Origin: Chryseobacterium cucumeris | GTDB lineage: Bacteria; Bacteroidota; Bacteroidia; Flavobacteriales; Weeksellaceae | Direction: 5' to 3' | Length of the DNA stretch: 64,000 bases | Assembly: GCF_016775705.1 (NCBI RefSeq) | Contig: NZ_CP068760.1 | Location: 992,001 to 1,056,000 of the forward strand | Shown here: positions 1 through 8,238 of the stretch, one piece after another | Layout of the letters: the number at the start of each line of letters is the position of its first letter | Position numbering within the stretch: the first letter of the stretch is position 1 | Notes under the pieces: generated by a model | Told to the model about the DNA's origin: nothing | The model's input: only the letters and a program-made list of their open reading frames with translations | Databases searched by the model: none | Position numbers and translations under genes: made by a program

Positions 1-64
1 ATTCTTCTTGTGCACTTGCATACATTCCCATAAAAAAGGAAAGAATCAATAAAAACTTCTTCAT
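1..64 (-). CDS. Secreted protein, N-terminal fragment (runs off the window)
   Basis: An ATG at 64-62 on the minus strand opens a frame of 21 codons that leaves the window. The peptide starts MKKFLLILSFFMGMYASAQ, a textbook signal peptide: two lysines, a hydrophobic core and an ASA/Q cleavage site typical of Bacteroidota secreted proteins. Too little is left to assign a family. The 249 bases between it and the rhomboid gene hold no other gene I can support; they must contain both divergent promoters. Confidence 0.6.
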   Translation of the reverse strand, partial: MKKFLLILSFFMGMYASAQEE

Positions 65-313
65 TACTCTAAATAATTTTCAATGCAAAAATATTAATAT
101 AATTTTTTTTAAAGCTAAATTCAGCTTTAAAAGAACCAATTTCTATAAAGTTTAATTACCTCATAACAAGATATTTCTATAAAATCAATGCCAAATAATG
201 AGTTCAAAAGTTAAATTTAATACCTTTTGTCTTAAAATCAGGCCGGTAGAAACTTATTCCTCGACAAATTTTCCGAAATTTATCATTGGCTTTTGATTTG
301 ACGTAAAATCCAC

Positions 314-1081
314 ATGTTCAAAAATGTAATTTCCAAAAGAGCGGTTATCTATCCATTGCTGATGCTTTCAGCAATGTGGTTCGGGTACTTTTTACAAATG
401 CAGGGCTTCTTTCAAAGCTGTTTTGGAGCCATTATTCCCCTCTTACCCGAGGGATTGCTTGGCATTATTACCTCTCCCCTTTTACATGGAAATATCGATC
501 ATATTATAGGAAACTCCATTCCGATAGCAGCACTTATGTTTTTGCTGTATCAGTTTTATCCGGTAGTGGCCAACAAAGTCTTTATCATCGGCTGGCTGGC
601 AACAGGACTATTGGTGTGGCTTCTTCCTCCTATTGATATTCTTACCGGTGAATATATGTACACCTGCACCATCGGGGCCAGCGGTGTGGTATATGTGCTT
701 GCCTTTTTCCTTTTCTTCAGCGGCGTTTTTAAATGGAATACAAAACTTCTTACGATTTCAATGCTTGTTGTACTTTATTATGGCAGTCTGGTATGGGGAA
801 TGCTTCCGGAGGAACTGTTCTACAACATGCAGGAACCGAGTAAAATTTCATGGCAGGCCCATCTTTCCGGAGCTGTAGTAGGCAGTATTATCGCCTTTGC
901 CTTTAAAAATGTGGGAGAAAAGAAGAAAAAATTTATCTGGGAGTTTCCGAATTATTACAGCGAAAAGGATGATAAATTATGGCAGGAATACAGGGAAAAT
1001 CATCCTGAAGATTTTATGGATCTTCCCTACAAGAAAAAAGATGACATCTGGGATCATTTGGATGAATTAAGAAAAAGATAA
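314..1081 (+). CDS. Rhomboid family intramembrane serine protease
   Basis: A 255-aa polytopic membrane protein. The GxSG motif is present as GASG with the predicted nucleophile Ser123, and the predicted catalytic His183 lies in the later helix (WQAHLSG). An HGNIDHIIGN segment near residue 58 fits the His/Asn helix that builds the oxyanion site in rhomboids. Six or so hydrophobic segments precede a charged cytoplasmic tail from about residue 200 (KKKKKF onward). Rhomboids cut single-pass membrane proteins within the bilayer; the substrate cannot be told. The dprA gene follows 33 bases downstream on the same strand and may be cotranscribed, although dprA has its own -7-like element. Confidence 0.9.
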   Translation: MFKNVISKRAVIYPLLMLSAMWFGYFLQMQGFFQSCFGAIIPLLPEGLLGIITSPLLHGNIDHIIGNSIPIAALMFLLYQFYPVVANKVFIIGWLATGLLVWLLPPIDILTGEYMYTCTIGASGVVYVLAFFLFFSGVFKWNTKLLTISMLVVLYYGSLVWGMLPEELFYNMQEPSKISWQAHLSGAVVGSIIAFAFKNVGEKKKKFIWEFPNYYSEKDDKLWQEYRENHPEDFMDLPYKKKDDIWDHLDELRKR

Positions 1082-1114
1082 AACTTATTTCATTACATTT
1101 GAAAAAAAACACAC

Positions 1115-2242
1115 ATGAATTCCGAAGAATACTTCTATGCCATCGCCCTCCGCGAGTGCAGCCAGATTGGTGATATCCATTTTCATAAGCTTGTCCATAC
1201 TTTCGGAAGCGCCCAGGAGGTCTGGAAAAGAGCAAAAAAAGAGTATAAACAACTTGATGGAATAGGACAGAAAACAGTTTCAGATATTGGAAATACATCT
1301 CATTTGGAATTTGCAGAAGATGAATTAAATTTTTGCGAAAAAAATAATATTCAAATCAGGCTGAAACACCTTAAAGAAACGCCCTCCCTGCTTAACGAAT
1401 GTAATGACGCACCGGCTATCCTTTATCAAAAAGGGAATATTGAAAATATACAACCTAAGGTAAGTATTGTAGGAACCCGGAATATGACAGCGTATGGGAA
1501 ACAATTCCTTGACGATTTTTTCGAAGCGACACAATCTTCAAAATATGTAACGGTGAGCGGCCTCGCTTTGGGAATCGACAAAGAGGTTCACGAACAGTCT
1601 ATTCGTCATCAAAAACCTACGGTGGCTGTTCTTGCCCATGGTTTTAAATATTTATATCCTGCCAAAAACAGAAAACTATCTGAAAAAATTTTACTGGAAG
1701 GTGGTGCATTAATCACGGAGTTTAGTTCATCCAGAAAACCGGATCGGGAAAACTTCATCCAGAGAAACAGAATTGTGGCAGGAATATCTCCGGCAACGAT
1801 TGTAGTGGAAACCGGTTTTGGAGGAGGCTCTGTAAGCACCGCAGCTTTTGCTAATGATTATAACCGTGATGTTTTTGCACTGCCCGGAAAAATTACGGAC
1901 AGCTCAAGCCAGGGTTGTAATCAACTGATTTTCCATAATAAAGCGACAGCCATTTCGACCCTGAAAGATCTTATCGGACTCCTTGGATTAAATGAACCCA
2001 AAGAAAAAATGGAAGAGTTATTTCCTTATAGCGAGACTATTCTCCAATTATCTGACAATCAGAATTTAATATATCAATCTATTAAAGACCAGCCTCAGAT
2101 TTCTTTAGATGATCTGGCACAGAAAATTGATCTTCCTACCCACAAAATCTTACCAATAATTTTGGAATTGGAACTTTTAGGGAAAGTAAAATCATTTTCC
2201 GGGAGGCAATTCATCGCAATTAAAGATTTAACGATTTCTTAA
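1115..2242 (+). CDS. dprA: DNA-processing protein DprA/Smf
   Basis: A 375-aa DprA family protein, near the usual length. The Rossmann-like core is visible from about residue 110 (VSIVGTRNMTAYGKQF) through SGLALGIDKEVHE and the TEFSS and FIQRNRIVAG segments, which are family signatures. The N-terminus carries a helix-hairpin-helix-like stretch (QLDGIGQKTVSDI) and the C-terminus a winged-helix-like domain (residues about 305-370). DprA binds incoming single-stranded DNA and loads RecA during natural transformation. A sequence TACATTTG at 1094-1101, matching the Flavobacteriia -7 element, sits 13 bases before the start codon, without a clear -33 TTG at proper spacing. Another competence-associated family, YifB/ComM, is encoded elsewhere in the window. 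Confidence 0.93.
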   Translation: MNSEEYFYAIALRECSQIGDIHFHKLVHTFGSAQEVWKRAKKEYKQLDGIGQKTVSDIGNTSHLEFAEDELNFCEKNNIQIRLKHLKETPSLLNECNDAPAILYQKGNIENIQPKVSIVGTRNMTAYGKQFLDDFFEATQSSKYVTVSGLALGIDKEVHEQSIRHQKPTVAVLAHGFKYLYPAKNRKLSEKILLEGGALITEFSSSRKPDRENFIQRNRIVAGISPATIVVETGFGGGSVSTAAFANDYNRDVFALPGKITDSSSQGCNQLIFHNKATAISTLKDLIGLLGLNEPKEKMEELFPYSETILQLSDNQNLIYQSIKDQPQISLDDLAQKIDLPTHKILPIILELELLGKVKSFSGRQFIAIKDLTIS

Positions 2243-2358
2243 TACTGCATTATTTCACACATAACATTTCATTTTTAATAAAATTTGAACATAAATTATT
2301 AATTTAATAATATTACGAAACATTATTATTTAATTTTTAACAATGTTAAAATATAGTG

Positions 2359-2388
2359 TTGTGAATCTTGAAAAAAAAATTAAATTTG
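2359..2388 (+). promoter_or_regulatory. Flavobacteriia-type promoter of the glutamate dehydrogenase gene
   Basis: TTG at 2359-2361 and TAAATTTG at 2381-2388 match the Bacteroidota/Flavobacteriia sigma-A consensus TTG-N17-23-TAnnTTTG with a 19-base spacer. It lies 26 bases before the start codon of the glutamate dehydrogenase gene. Confidence 0.7.
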
Positions 2389-2414
2389 TTGACAATAATA
2401 TTCAACCTTAATAT

Positions 2415-3773
2415 ATGGAACAATATAATATTGACCAGAAAATCCAAGAGTTTATTGCAAAAATTGAAGCAAAAAATCCTAACGAACCGGAATTTTTACA
2501 GGCTGTAAAAGAAGTTGCCGTAACCGTAATTCCATTCATTGCTACTAAAAAAGAATATACCGGAATGAAGCTGCTTGAAAGAATGGCTGAAGCTGAAAGA
2601 ATTATTATTTTCAGAGTTCCATGGGTTGATGACAAAGGAGAAATTCAGGTTAACAGAGGTTTCAGAATTCAAATGAACTCTGCTATTGGACCATACAAAG
2701 GAGGAATCCGTTTCCACCCTACTGTAAACCTATCCGTTCTTAAATTCCTTGCTTTCGAGCAGGTATTCAAAAACTCTTTGACAACTCTTCCAATGGGAGG
2801 TGGTAAAGGAGGTTCAGATTTTGATCCACAAGGAAAATCTGATATGGAAGTAATGCGTTTCTGCCAGGCTTTCATGACAGAATTATGCAAGCACATCGGT
2901 CCTGAAACAGACGTACCTGCAGGAGATATCGGTGTTGGAGCAAGAGAAATCGGATATTTATTCGGACAATACAAGAAAATCAGAAACGAATTTACCGGTG
3001 TTCTTACAGGAAAAGGTCTTGCGTATGGAGGTTCATTAATCCGTCCTGAAGCTACAGGATATGGTGTAGTATACTTCGCTGAGCAGATGCTTAAAACGAT
3101 CGGACAGGATTTCAAAGATAAAATTGTAACGGTATCAGGTTTCGGAAACGTAGCGTGGGGAGTGATCAAAAAAGCAACTGAACTAGGTGCTAAAGTTGTA
3201 ACAATCTCTGGTCCTGACGGATATATCTACGATAAAGATGGTATCAGCGGAGAAAAGATCGATTATTTATTAGAACTTAGATCTTCAGGAAACAATAGAG
3301 CTGAAGACTATGCTAAAAAATATCCATCTGCTGAATTCCACGCTGGAAAACGTCCTTGGGATGTGAAGTGTGATGTTGCCTTCCCTTCTGCAACTCAAAA
3401 CGAATTAGATTTAGATGATGCAAGAAAATTAGTTGAAAACGGATGTATCTGTGTAACTGAAGCGGCTAACATGCCTTCTACACTAGATGCGATCAACTAT
3501 TTCTTAGACAATAAAGTATTATTCTCTCCTGGTAAGGCTTCCAATGCTGGAGGTGTTGCGACTTCAGGATTAGAAATGACCCAGAACTCTATCCGTCTGA
3601 ACTGGACTTCTGAAGAAGTTGACGCAAGATTAAAGGAAATCATGATCGGTATCCACAAAGCTTGCAGAGACTATGGAAAAGACGAAGACGGTTATGTAAA
3701 CTATGTAAAAGGTGCAAATATTGCCGGCTTCGTAAAAGTAGCAGAAGCAATGTTGGCTCAAGGAGTGGTGTAA
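2415..3773 (+). CDS. gdhA: NADP-dependent glutamate dehydrogenase
   Basis: A 452-aa enzyme of the hexameric GDH family, full length. It interconverts glutamate with 2-oxoglutarate plus ammonia and is normally the assimilatory (NADPH) enzyme in this clade. Visible signatures are the glutamate-binding region NSAIGPYKGGIRFHP, the catalytic lysine loop LPMGGGKGGSDFDP, and the Rossmann nucleotide-binding motif VSGFGNVAWG, whose GxGxxA pattern and following residues favour NADP. The gene is a single transcription unit, with a strong promoter match upstream and a rho-independent terminator just after the stop. Codon use is regular and consistent with high expression. Confidence 0.96.
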   Translation: MEQYNIDQKIQEFIAKIEAKNPNEPEFLQAVKEVAVTVIPFIATKKEYTGMKLLERMAEAERIIIFRVPWVDDKGEIQVNRGFRIQMNSAIGPYKGGIRFHPTVNLSVLKFLAFEQVFKNSLTTLPMGGGKGGSDFDPQGKSDMEVMRFCQAFMTELCKHIGPETDVPAGDIGVGAREIGYLFGQYKKIRNEFTGVLTGKGLAYGGSLIRPEATGYGVVYFAEQMLKTIGQDFKDKIVTVSGFGNVAWGVIKKATELGAKVVTISGPDGYIYDKDGISGEKIDYLLELRSSGNNRAEDYAKKYPSAEFHAGKRPWDVKCDVAFPSATQNELDLDDARKLVENGCICVTEAANMPSTLDAINYFLDNKVLFSPGKASNAGGVATSGLEMTQNSIRLNWTSEEVDARLKEIMIGIHKACRDYGKDEDGYVNYVKGANIAGFVKVAEAMLAQGVV

Positions 3774-3783
3774 CAAAAAAAAC

Positions 3784-3813
3784 AAAGGTTGGGAAAAAAT
3801 CCCGACCTTTTTT
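3784..3813 (+). terminator. Rho-independent terminator after gdhA
   Basis: An 11-bp stem (AAAGGTTGGGA with TCCCGACCTTT, one G-T wobble) with a short A loop, followed by a T run. It starts 11 bases after the gdhA stop codon. Confidence 0.8.
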
Positions 3814-3903
3814 GATATAGCCTGTTCCCGGGATAATGGGAAAAAAGTAAAAAGTGAAAGGAGAAAGCGCTGCTATATGCAGTGCTTTTTTTATTTTTAT
3901 ATC

Positions 3904-4257
3904 ATGCAAAACACCTTTACAAATATTGATGAATATATTCTTCTGTTTCCGGTAGAAGTACAGAAGAAGCTTCAAGAACTTAGAAAAGTAATCCATCTAC
4001 AGGTTCCGGATATTGAAGAATATATTGGGTATCAGATGCCCGCCTTCCGGTACAGAGGAAAACCTTTGGTTTATTTTGCCGGATATAAAAAGCATATCGG
4101 ATTCTATCCGGGAGCTGAAGGCATCCGTACTTTTGAAACAGATTTTAAAGAGAGAAAATATAAATTCTCTAAAGGAGCCGTGCAATTTCCAATTCATGAA
4201 AATCTTCCGCTCGATCTGATCATTAAGATCATCCTGTTCAGGGCACAAGAAATTTGA
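3904..4257 (+). CDS. DUF1801 / YdhG-like small protein
   Basis: A 117-aa protein of the DUF1801 family (YdhG/YobT-like alpha/beta fold). The pattern EYIGYQMPAFRYRGKPLVYFAG followed by HIGFYPGAEG is characteristic, as is the C-terminal stretch of small sheets (KGAVQFPIHENLPLDLI). I chose the ATG at 3904 because the nine codons upstream in frame are aromatic-rich and belong to the leader, and family members begin near the MQNTFTNIDEYI segment. Biochemical role unknown. Cytoplasmic; no signal peptide. Confidence 0.85.
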   Translation: MQNTFTNIDEYILLFPVEVQKKLQELRKVIHLQVPDIEEYIGYQMPAFRYRGKPLVYFAGYKKHIGFYPGAEGIRTFETDFKERKYKFSKGAVQFPIHENLPLDLIIKIILFRAQEI

Positions 4258-4291
4258 ACAAAAAAAATCCTGAAATACAAGATTTCAGGAT
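4258..4291 (-). terminator. Terminator for the minus-strand gene at 4315-4617
   Basis: A perfect 10-bp stem, ATCCTGAAAT / ATTTCAGGAT with a 5-base loop (4267-4291). On the minus strand it is followed by a run of T. It may also serve the converging DUF1801 gene, though the plus-strand side lacks a T tract. Confidence 0.75.
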
Positions 4292-4314
4292 CCGACTAGT
4301 GTTTGCTAAAGTGC

Positions 4315-4617
4315 TTACTTTTTCTTCTTTTTGTCTTTCTTTTCCTCTTTAGGAGTATCTGCAGGCTTTGTTGCATCAGTAGGTGTTGTACTTACTGACG
4401 GATCAGTTGCCGGTGCAGTTTCCATTGTAGTGGCAGGTGATTTGTCCTGTTGATTCTTTGGATCCGCAGGACTTGTAGTCTGCGTATTCGTTTGTTGGGT
4501 TTGAGTTGTCGTAGGGTTATTAGTAGAAGTATCGGCTGGCTTTTGTGGTGTTGACTGTGCTGATACTGCGATTACTCCGACTAATGTAAACGCTGCCGTT
4601 AAAAATAACTTTTTCAT
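4315..4617 (-). CDS. Secreted low-complexity Thr/Pro/Gln-rich protein
   Basis: A 100-aa product with a clear signal peptide (MKKLFLTAAFTLVGVIAVSAQ). Nearly the whole mature part is disordered, built from Thr, Pro, Gln, Asn, Ser, Ala and Asp, and it ends in a highly basic tail (KEEKKDKKKKK). No domain is recognised. Such short disordered periplasmic proteins are common in Chryseobacterium and their role is not known. Coding status is supported by the signal peptide, the isolated position, and the terminator placed directly after the stop codon. Confidence 0.75.
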   Translation of the reverse strand: MKKLFLTAAFTLVGVIAVSAQSTPQKPADTSTNNPTTTQTQQTNTQTTSPADPKNQQDKSPATTMETAPATDPSVSTTPTDATKPADTPKEEKKDKKKKK

Positions 4618-4837
4618 AATGTAATATTTAAATGATTGTTTAACTTAAACGAAGCATCATTTAGAAAATTATGCGTAAAAAGCTTATTTAACGTACTTTA
4701 TAATTATTTAAGAGGAATTTGCAAAAATGAGTCCGGTTGAACTGACTGGAAGAGTAGCGCTTGAAACTGCAAGTTTTTTAGAGTAGAAATAACCAACGAG
4801 AAGAGTTCTCAGCCCCATCTTCCCTCTTCCTGCAAAG

Positions 4838-5326
4838 TTACTTCACTATATTCTTCATCATCTTTTCTACGAATTCAAATGCAGCCGGGCAGATTACCGT
4901 GTTTTTCAGCATCAGGTTATTGATCTGATAAATCTTCTTACGGTCTGTATGAGGATATTCACGACAGGCTTTCGGTCTTACGTCGTAGATAGAGCATGTA
5001 TTATCACTGTTCAGAAAAAAGCAGGGAAGATTTTGCAGCACTTTGTCATTATCTTCATCCACTCTTAAAAACTTTGCTTCAAAGTCTGCGGACTTCATTC
5101 TGAGATGTTTGGCAATTCGCTCAATATCTTTTTCAGTATAAAGCGGGCCTGTTGTTTTGCAGCAATTGGCACACTGCAGGCAATCAATTTCCTCAAAAAC
5201 TTCATCGTGGGTTTCCTGCACTACATAGTCGAGATTTTTGGGCGGTTTTTTCTTCAATCCGTCCAGAAATTTCTTGTGCTCTTTCTGCTTTTGTATCGCT
5301 TGTTTTTTATAAAAATCTAAATCCAT
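4838..5326 (-). CDS. YkgJ-type cysteine-cluster protein
   Basis: A 162-aa protein of the YkgJ / zinc- or iron-chelating cysteine cluster family (formerly UPF0153). Eight cysteines follow the family pattern: CLQCANCCK near residue 55, then PCFFL, NTC and KAC, with the conserved Arg-Pro (YDVRPKACREYP). The cluster is thought to bind a metal or an Fe-S centre; the function is not established. No signal peptide. Its ATG overlaps the stop codon of the upstream channel gene by one base (TAATG), so the two are translationally coupled. Confidence 0.88.
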   Translation of the reverse strand: MDLDFYKKQAIQKQKEHKKFLDGLKKKPPKNLDYVVQETHDEVFEEIDCLQCANCCKTTGPLYTEKDIERIAKHLRMKSADFEAKFLRVDEDNDKVLQNLPCFFLNSDNTCSIYDVRPKACREYPHTDRKKIYQINNLMLKNTVICPAAFEFVEKMMKNIVK

Positions 5327-6297
5327 TATTCTTTATTTCTCACTGATTCCGGAAGCTCTTCTTTCTTATATTCATTGATTTTATCCAGATCCAGTACTGT
5401 TGAAAGGTTTTCCTTATTTGGATAATACATCGGAACAAATTTGGCCCCATATACAATTTCTCCCGTTGTATATGAAGATCTTTGAACCACAGTGTTTGAA
5501 AATACTTCATCAAATGCGCGAACCTGCACAATAAGCTCAATATCCGTATTTTTAAAATCCTCTTCGGAAAAGCCATAAAACGGAGAGTTTTCATCAATTT
5601 TATGCACTACAGTCCAGTTGAGCGCCAGTGTATTGATCTTGCTCATCTGTGTTGTAAGCCGGTAAAAATTGCTTTTGGCGATTCCGTTTTCTATTACTTC
5701 TATAGCCACTGATACAATTACATCTGCATCCGTCAATGCATTGTTTTTATAGGGAGCAAGCCTGAACATTAATGCTGAAGATTCCTGAAAAGGAGCAATA
5801 ACTGCTATATCAGAAAATCTAAGATATGCCCGGGGTCTTGAAAATCTTCCGTAGAAAAGCCCTGTTGCAATAGCAAAGGTAAGCAATCCCAGAAAAGCTT
5901 CAAATGTGGCTACAAGACTTGCCAAAAAGCCTACAGGAGCTATTCTTCCATATCCAACGGTGGTAAATGTCTGAGAACTGAAGAAAAAGACATCGATAAA
6001 TTCATTGAGCGGATCACTCTTATCAATTCCGGTAAGATGCTCTACACCAATCAGATAATAAATCATTGCAAACAAAAGATTAATGATAATATAAGCGATA
6101 ACCAGATAAGATATAAAACGGAATGAGGAGAGATTCAGCATGGTGTGGTACCAGCTTAGCCTGTTAAAAACATTCACTCCCCTTCTCTGAACATTCGGGA
6201 GGCCGTCTTTATTGATAAATCTTCCGGATGCATTGGTTCCGAAACCACTGTTTTCCGCATTTTTCTGACGGATTTTTTTTCTGAATCCTCCTGTCAT
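5326..6297 (-). CDS. Kir-type inward-rectifier potassium channel (bacterial KirBac-like)
   Basis: A 323-aa protein with the KirBac layout: an N-terminal basic slide-helix region, TM1 at about residues 62-84, a pore helix and the selectivity filter TVGYG at residues 113-117, TM2 at about 125-148 (the glycine-containing LLTFAIATGLFYGRFSRP), then a beta-rich cytoplasmic domain from about 155 to 300. The filter predicts K+ selectivity. The gating ligand cannot be read from the sequence. It is coupled to the YkgJ-like gene by a TAATG overlap, an association whose meaning is unknown. The segment 6298-6568 between this gene and the next holds only a terminator. Confidence 0.92.
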   Translation of the reverse strand: MTGGFRKKIRQKNAENSGFGTNASGRFINKDGLPNVQRRGVNVFNRLSWYHTMLNLSSFRFISYLVIAYIIINLLFAMIYYLIGVEHLTGIDKSDPLNEFIDVFFFSSQTFTTVGYGRIAPVGFLASLVATFEAFLGLLTFAIATGLFYGRFSRPRAYLRFSDIAVIAPFQESSALMFRLAPYKNNALTDADVIVSVAIEVIENGIAKSNFYRLTTQMSKINTLALNWTVVHKIDENSPFYGFSEEDFKNTDIELIVQVRAFDEVFSNTVVQRSSYTTGEIVYGAKFVPMYYPNKENLSTVLDLDKINEYKKEELPESVRNKE

Positions 6298-6511
6298 TTT
6301 GTAATCATTTTGACTTTATTATATTATGATTGTCCGCTACCCATAAGCCCCTTAATAATCTGCTCATTCTTTCAACATATAAAAAGCAAAGTTAAGAATA
6401 GAATCCATTAAGATATCAATGCTTTTTAGTAATCATTTTTAAACTTTACTATTCAGATGGCAGATGGCTTTCTCAGTGGTTTAATTGAACTTTGTCCAGA
6501 TAACAAAACAC

Positions 6512-6547
6512 AAAAAACAGCAGACATTCAGAATTTCTGCTGTTTTT
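6512..6547 (-). terminator. Terminator of the aerolysin-like lipoprotein gene
   Basis: A 12-bp perfect stem (AAAAACAGCAGA / TCTGCTGTTTTT) with a 10-base loop lies 22 bases beyond the stop codon of the minus-strand gene. It is flanked by A/T runs on both sides, so it could work in either direction. Confidence 0.75.
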
Positions 6548-6568
6548 TTAATGTATATTAAAGTACTT

Positions 6569-7561
6569 TTAAATCCTTTGCGCAGGTGATTCCATTACCG
6601 TAACACTTACATTGCTGACAGATTTTACGATTCCTGACTCTCCATGTATATTGGTAAGAAAATCTGGAAAGCTTTCGATAGGAAAAGCCCAATAATAATG
6701 GCCATCTACGGGAGAAGGAAAGTTCGCCTGTAATCTTCCTTTTAATTTCATCGGTACAAAGTATTCAACGGATGATCCCTTCAATTTTGTAAGGACAGAA
6801 ATTGTTTTTTTAGAATGAGCGGGCACAATGGTCTTGTAGCTACTGGTTTCGGTAATTTCTTCAGAATTTTCCGTACCTTCCGTTGTATCTCCTCCCACCA
6901 CAACTTTTGTGCTTGCTGAAGCTTTTGCAACCAGTGGAATATCAACGGATACTGAAGCTGCCACTTCAAATGAGCCCGATACAGTACGTTTCCAGGAAGT
7001 AGAATATCCTTTTTTATAAGAATACGTTACGGTAATTTCACTTTCTCTGTCGCCATTGTTAATTGCCTCCGTAGTATAGGCATTGTCCGGTAGATCTGCA
7101 CCGTCTGTTTTTATGGTTACCTCAGGAGTTCCCAAAACAATGGAAACATTAGGGTTTGGAGCTGTATTCCGGGCATCTCCATCTACAGAAAGGTCTGGAT
7201 TAAATATAATTCCATCCGGAACCTGGCCGGAATAAGCAAAAACGTTTTTCAACCGTGTTCTTTCTCCGGAATAACTGACATCATATCCCATATCTTTCAG
7301 GTGATTTGCCTTGAAAGGGATTTCACGCTCTTCATTTGGCGAACTATAGCTGGCACCCAAACTATTATTCCCTGGTAATTTAAACTCATCTACAATTTTC
7401 CAGCCCTGCTGAAGCATCTCTGCCTCCGTCATCTGTGATTTTTTTACTTCAGAATAATTTATTTTTTCCGAATCATCATTAATAGCACTCACTTCATCCC
7501 TTGAACATGATACCGAAAACATCAGTAAGAGAATACAAATAGAATTGATTTTTTTGATCAT
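6569..7561 (-). CDS. Lipoprotein with an aerolysin-like (ETX/MTX2) pore-forming region
   Basis: A 330-aa protein. The first 19 residues are a lipoprotein signal peptide (LLLMFSVSC, lipid-modified Cys19). Residues about 174-275 have the layout of the ETX/MTX2 branch of aerolysin-like beta-pore-forming toxins: strands of alternating polar/Thr residues (ESEITVTYSYKKGYSTSW), a Gly/Ser/Val amphipathic insertion-loop candidate (GSFEVAASVSVDIPLVAKAS), a return strand rich in Thr/Glu, and the KTIVPAHSKKTISVLTKLKG strand, whose P-x-x-K/T-K-x pattern is typical. The N-terminal 150 residues match no binding domain I know. Function as a toxin, a colonisation factor or an envelope protein is inference. 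Single-gene unit with its own terminator. Confidence 0.6.
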   Translation of the reverse strand: MIKKINSICILLLMFSVSCSRDEVSAINDDSEKINYSEVKKSQMTEAEMLQQGWKIVDEFKLPGNNSLGASYSSPNEEREIPFKANHLKDMGYDVSYSGERTRLKNVFAYSGQVPDGIIFNPDLSVDGDARNTAPNPNVSIVLGTPEVTIKTDGADLPDNAYTTEAINNGDRESEITVTYSYKKGYSTSWKRTVSGSFEVAASVSVDIPLVAKASASTKVVVGGDTTEGTENSEEITETSSYKTIVPAHSKKTISVLTKLKGSSVEYFVPMKLKGRLQANFPSPVDGHYYWAFPIESFPDFLTNIHGESGIVKSVSNVSVTVMESPAQRI

Positions 7562-7749
7562 TTTAATAATTTTTTAGTGTTTAATAATTAAATTTACAAA
7601 AAACGAATTCTTTTAAAGTCTTTTTTTGAGAATTAATCAAATTTTAATCTTTCATAATTTTTCATTGTATTATTTTATGTTGTGCTCTAAAATACTGTTT
7701 ACATGAAATTTATCAATTTCCCGACTGAAATTTTTAATACGAATTGTAC

Positions 7750-7757
7750 TAACTTTG
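7750..7757 (+). promoter_or_regulatory. -7 element upstream of the truncated haemoglobin gene
   Basis: TAACTTTG matches the Flavobacteriia -7 consensus TAnnTTTG and ends 4 bases before the start codon, which implies a very short or leaderless 5' end. The -33 position has only a degenerate CTG. Confidence 0.45.
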
Positions 7758-7761
7758 AACT

Positions 7762-8142
7762 ATGAAAAAGCTTGAATCAAGAGAAGATATTGAACACCTT
7801 GTCAATTCATTTTACAACAAAGTTGTTAAAGATGAAACTATTGGTTTCTTTTTTAATGATATCGCTAAGGTAGACTGGGATCAGCATCTTCCTAAAATGT
7901 ATTCTTTCTGGGAGTCTATCCTTTTCGGACAGATGACTTATAAAGGAAATCCAATGGGTGTACACTTCCCGATTAACGAGATACAGGCTATGGAACAGAA
8001 ACATTTTGACCGATGGCTGGAACTTTGGCGCAGCACTATTGAGGAAAACTTCGTAGGGGAAAATGCTGACATGGCGATTTACAAGTCAGAGAATATAGCA
8101 AAACTGATGGCTTTCAAAATGGAGCTGGCGAGAAGGTTGTAG
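7762..8142 (+). CDS. Group III truncated haemoglobin
   Basis: A 126-aa globin of the group III truncated family (Ctb-like). The pattern SFWESILFGQMTYKGNPMG (CD/E region) followed by VHFPI and HFDRWLELW is distinctive. His81 is the expected proximal haem ligand (F8) and Trp84/Trp89 lie in the F-G region; His68 lies in the HxPI segment seen across group III. These proteins bind oxygen or NO and are linked to nitrosative or oxidative stress in Campylobacter. No signal peptide, so cytoplasmic. It stands alone between a lipoprotein gene and an antiporter gene on the opposite strand. Confidence 0.92.
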   Translation: MKKLESREDIEHLVNSFYNKVVKDETIGFFFNDIAKVDWDQHLPKMYSFWESILFGQMTYKGNPMGVHFPINEIQAMEQKHFDRWLELWRSTIEENFVGENADMAIYKSENIAKLMAFKMELARRL

Positions 8143-8238
8143 TGATACGGGATTCGGGGTACGGGATATAGATATCGAGGTTAACTTCCTGGATTTCTTT
8201 TACAAATAAACATATATGTAATTTTGTACTTTTTCTTT

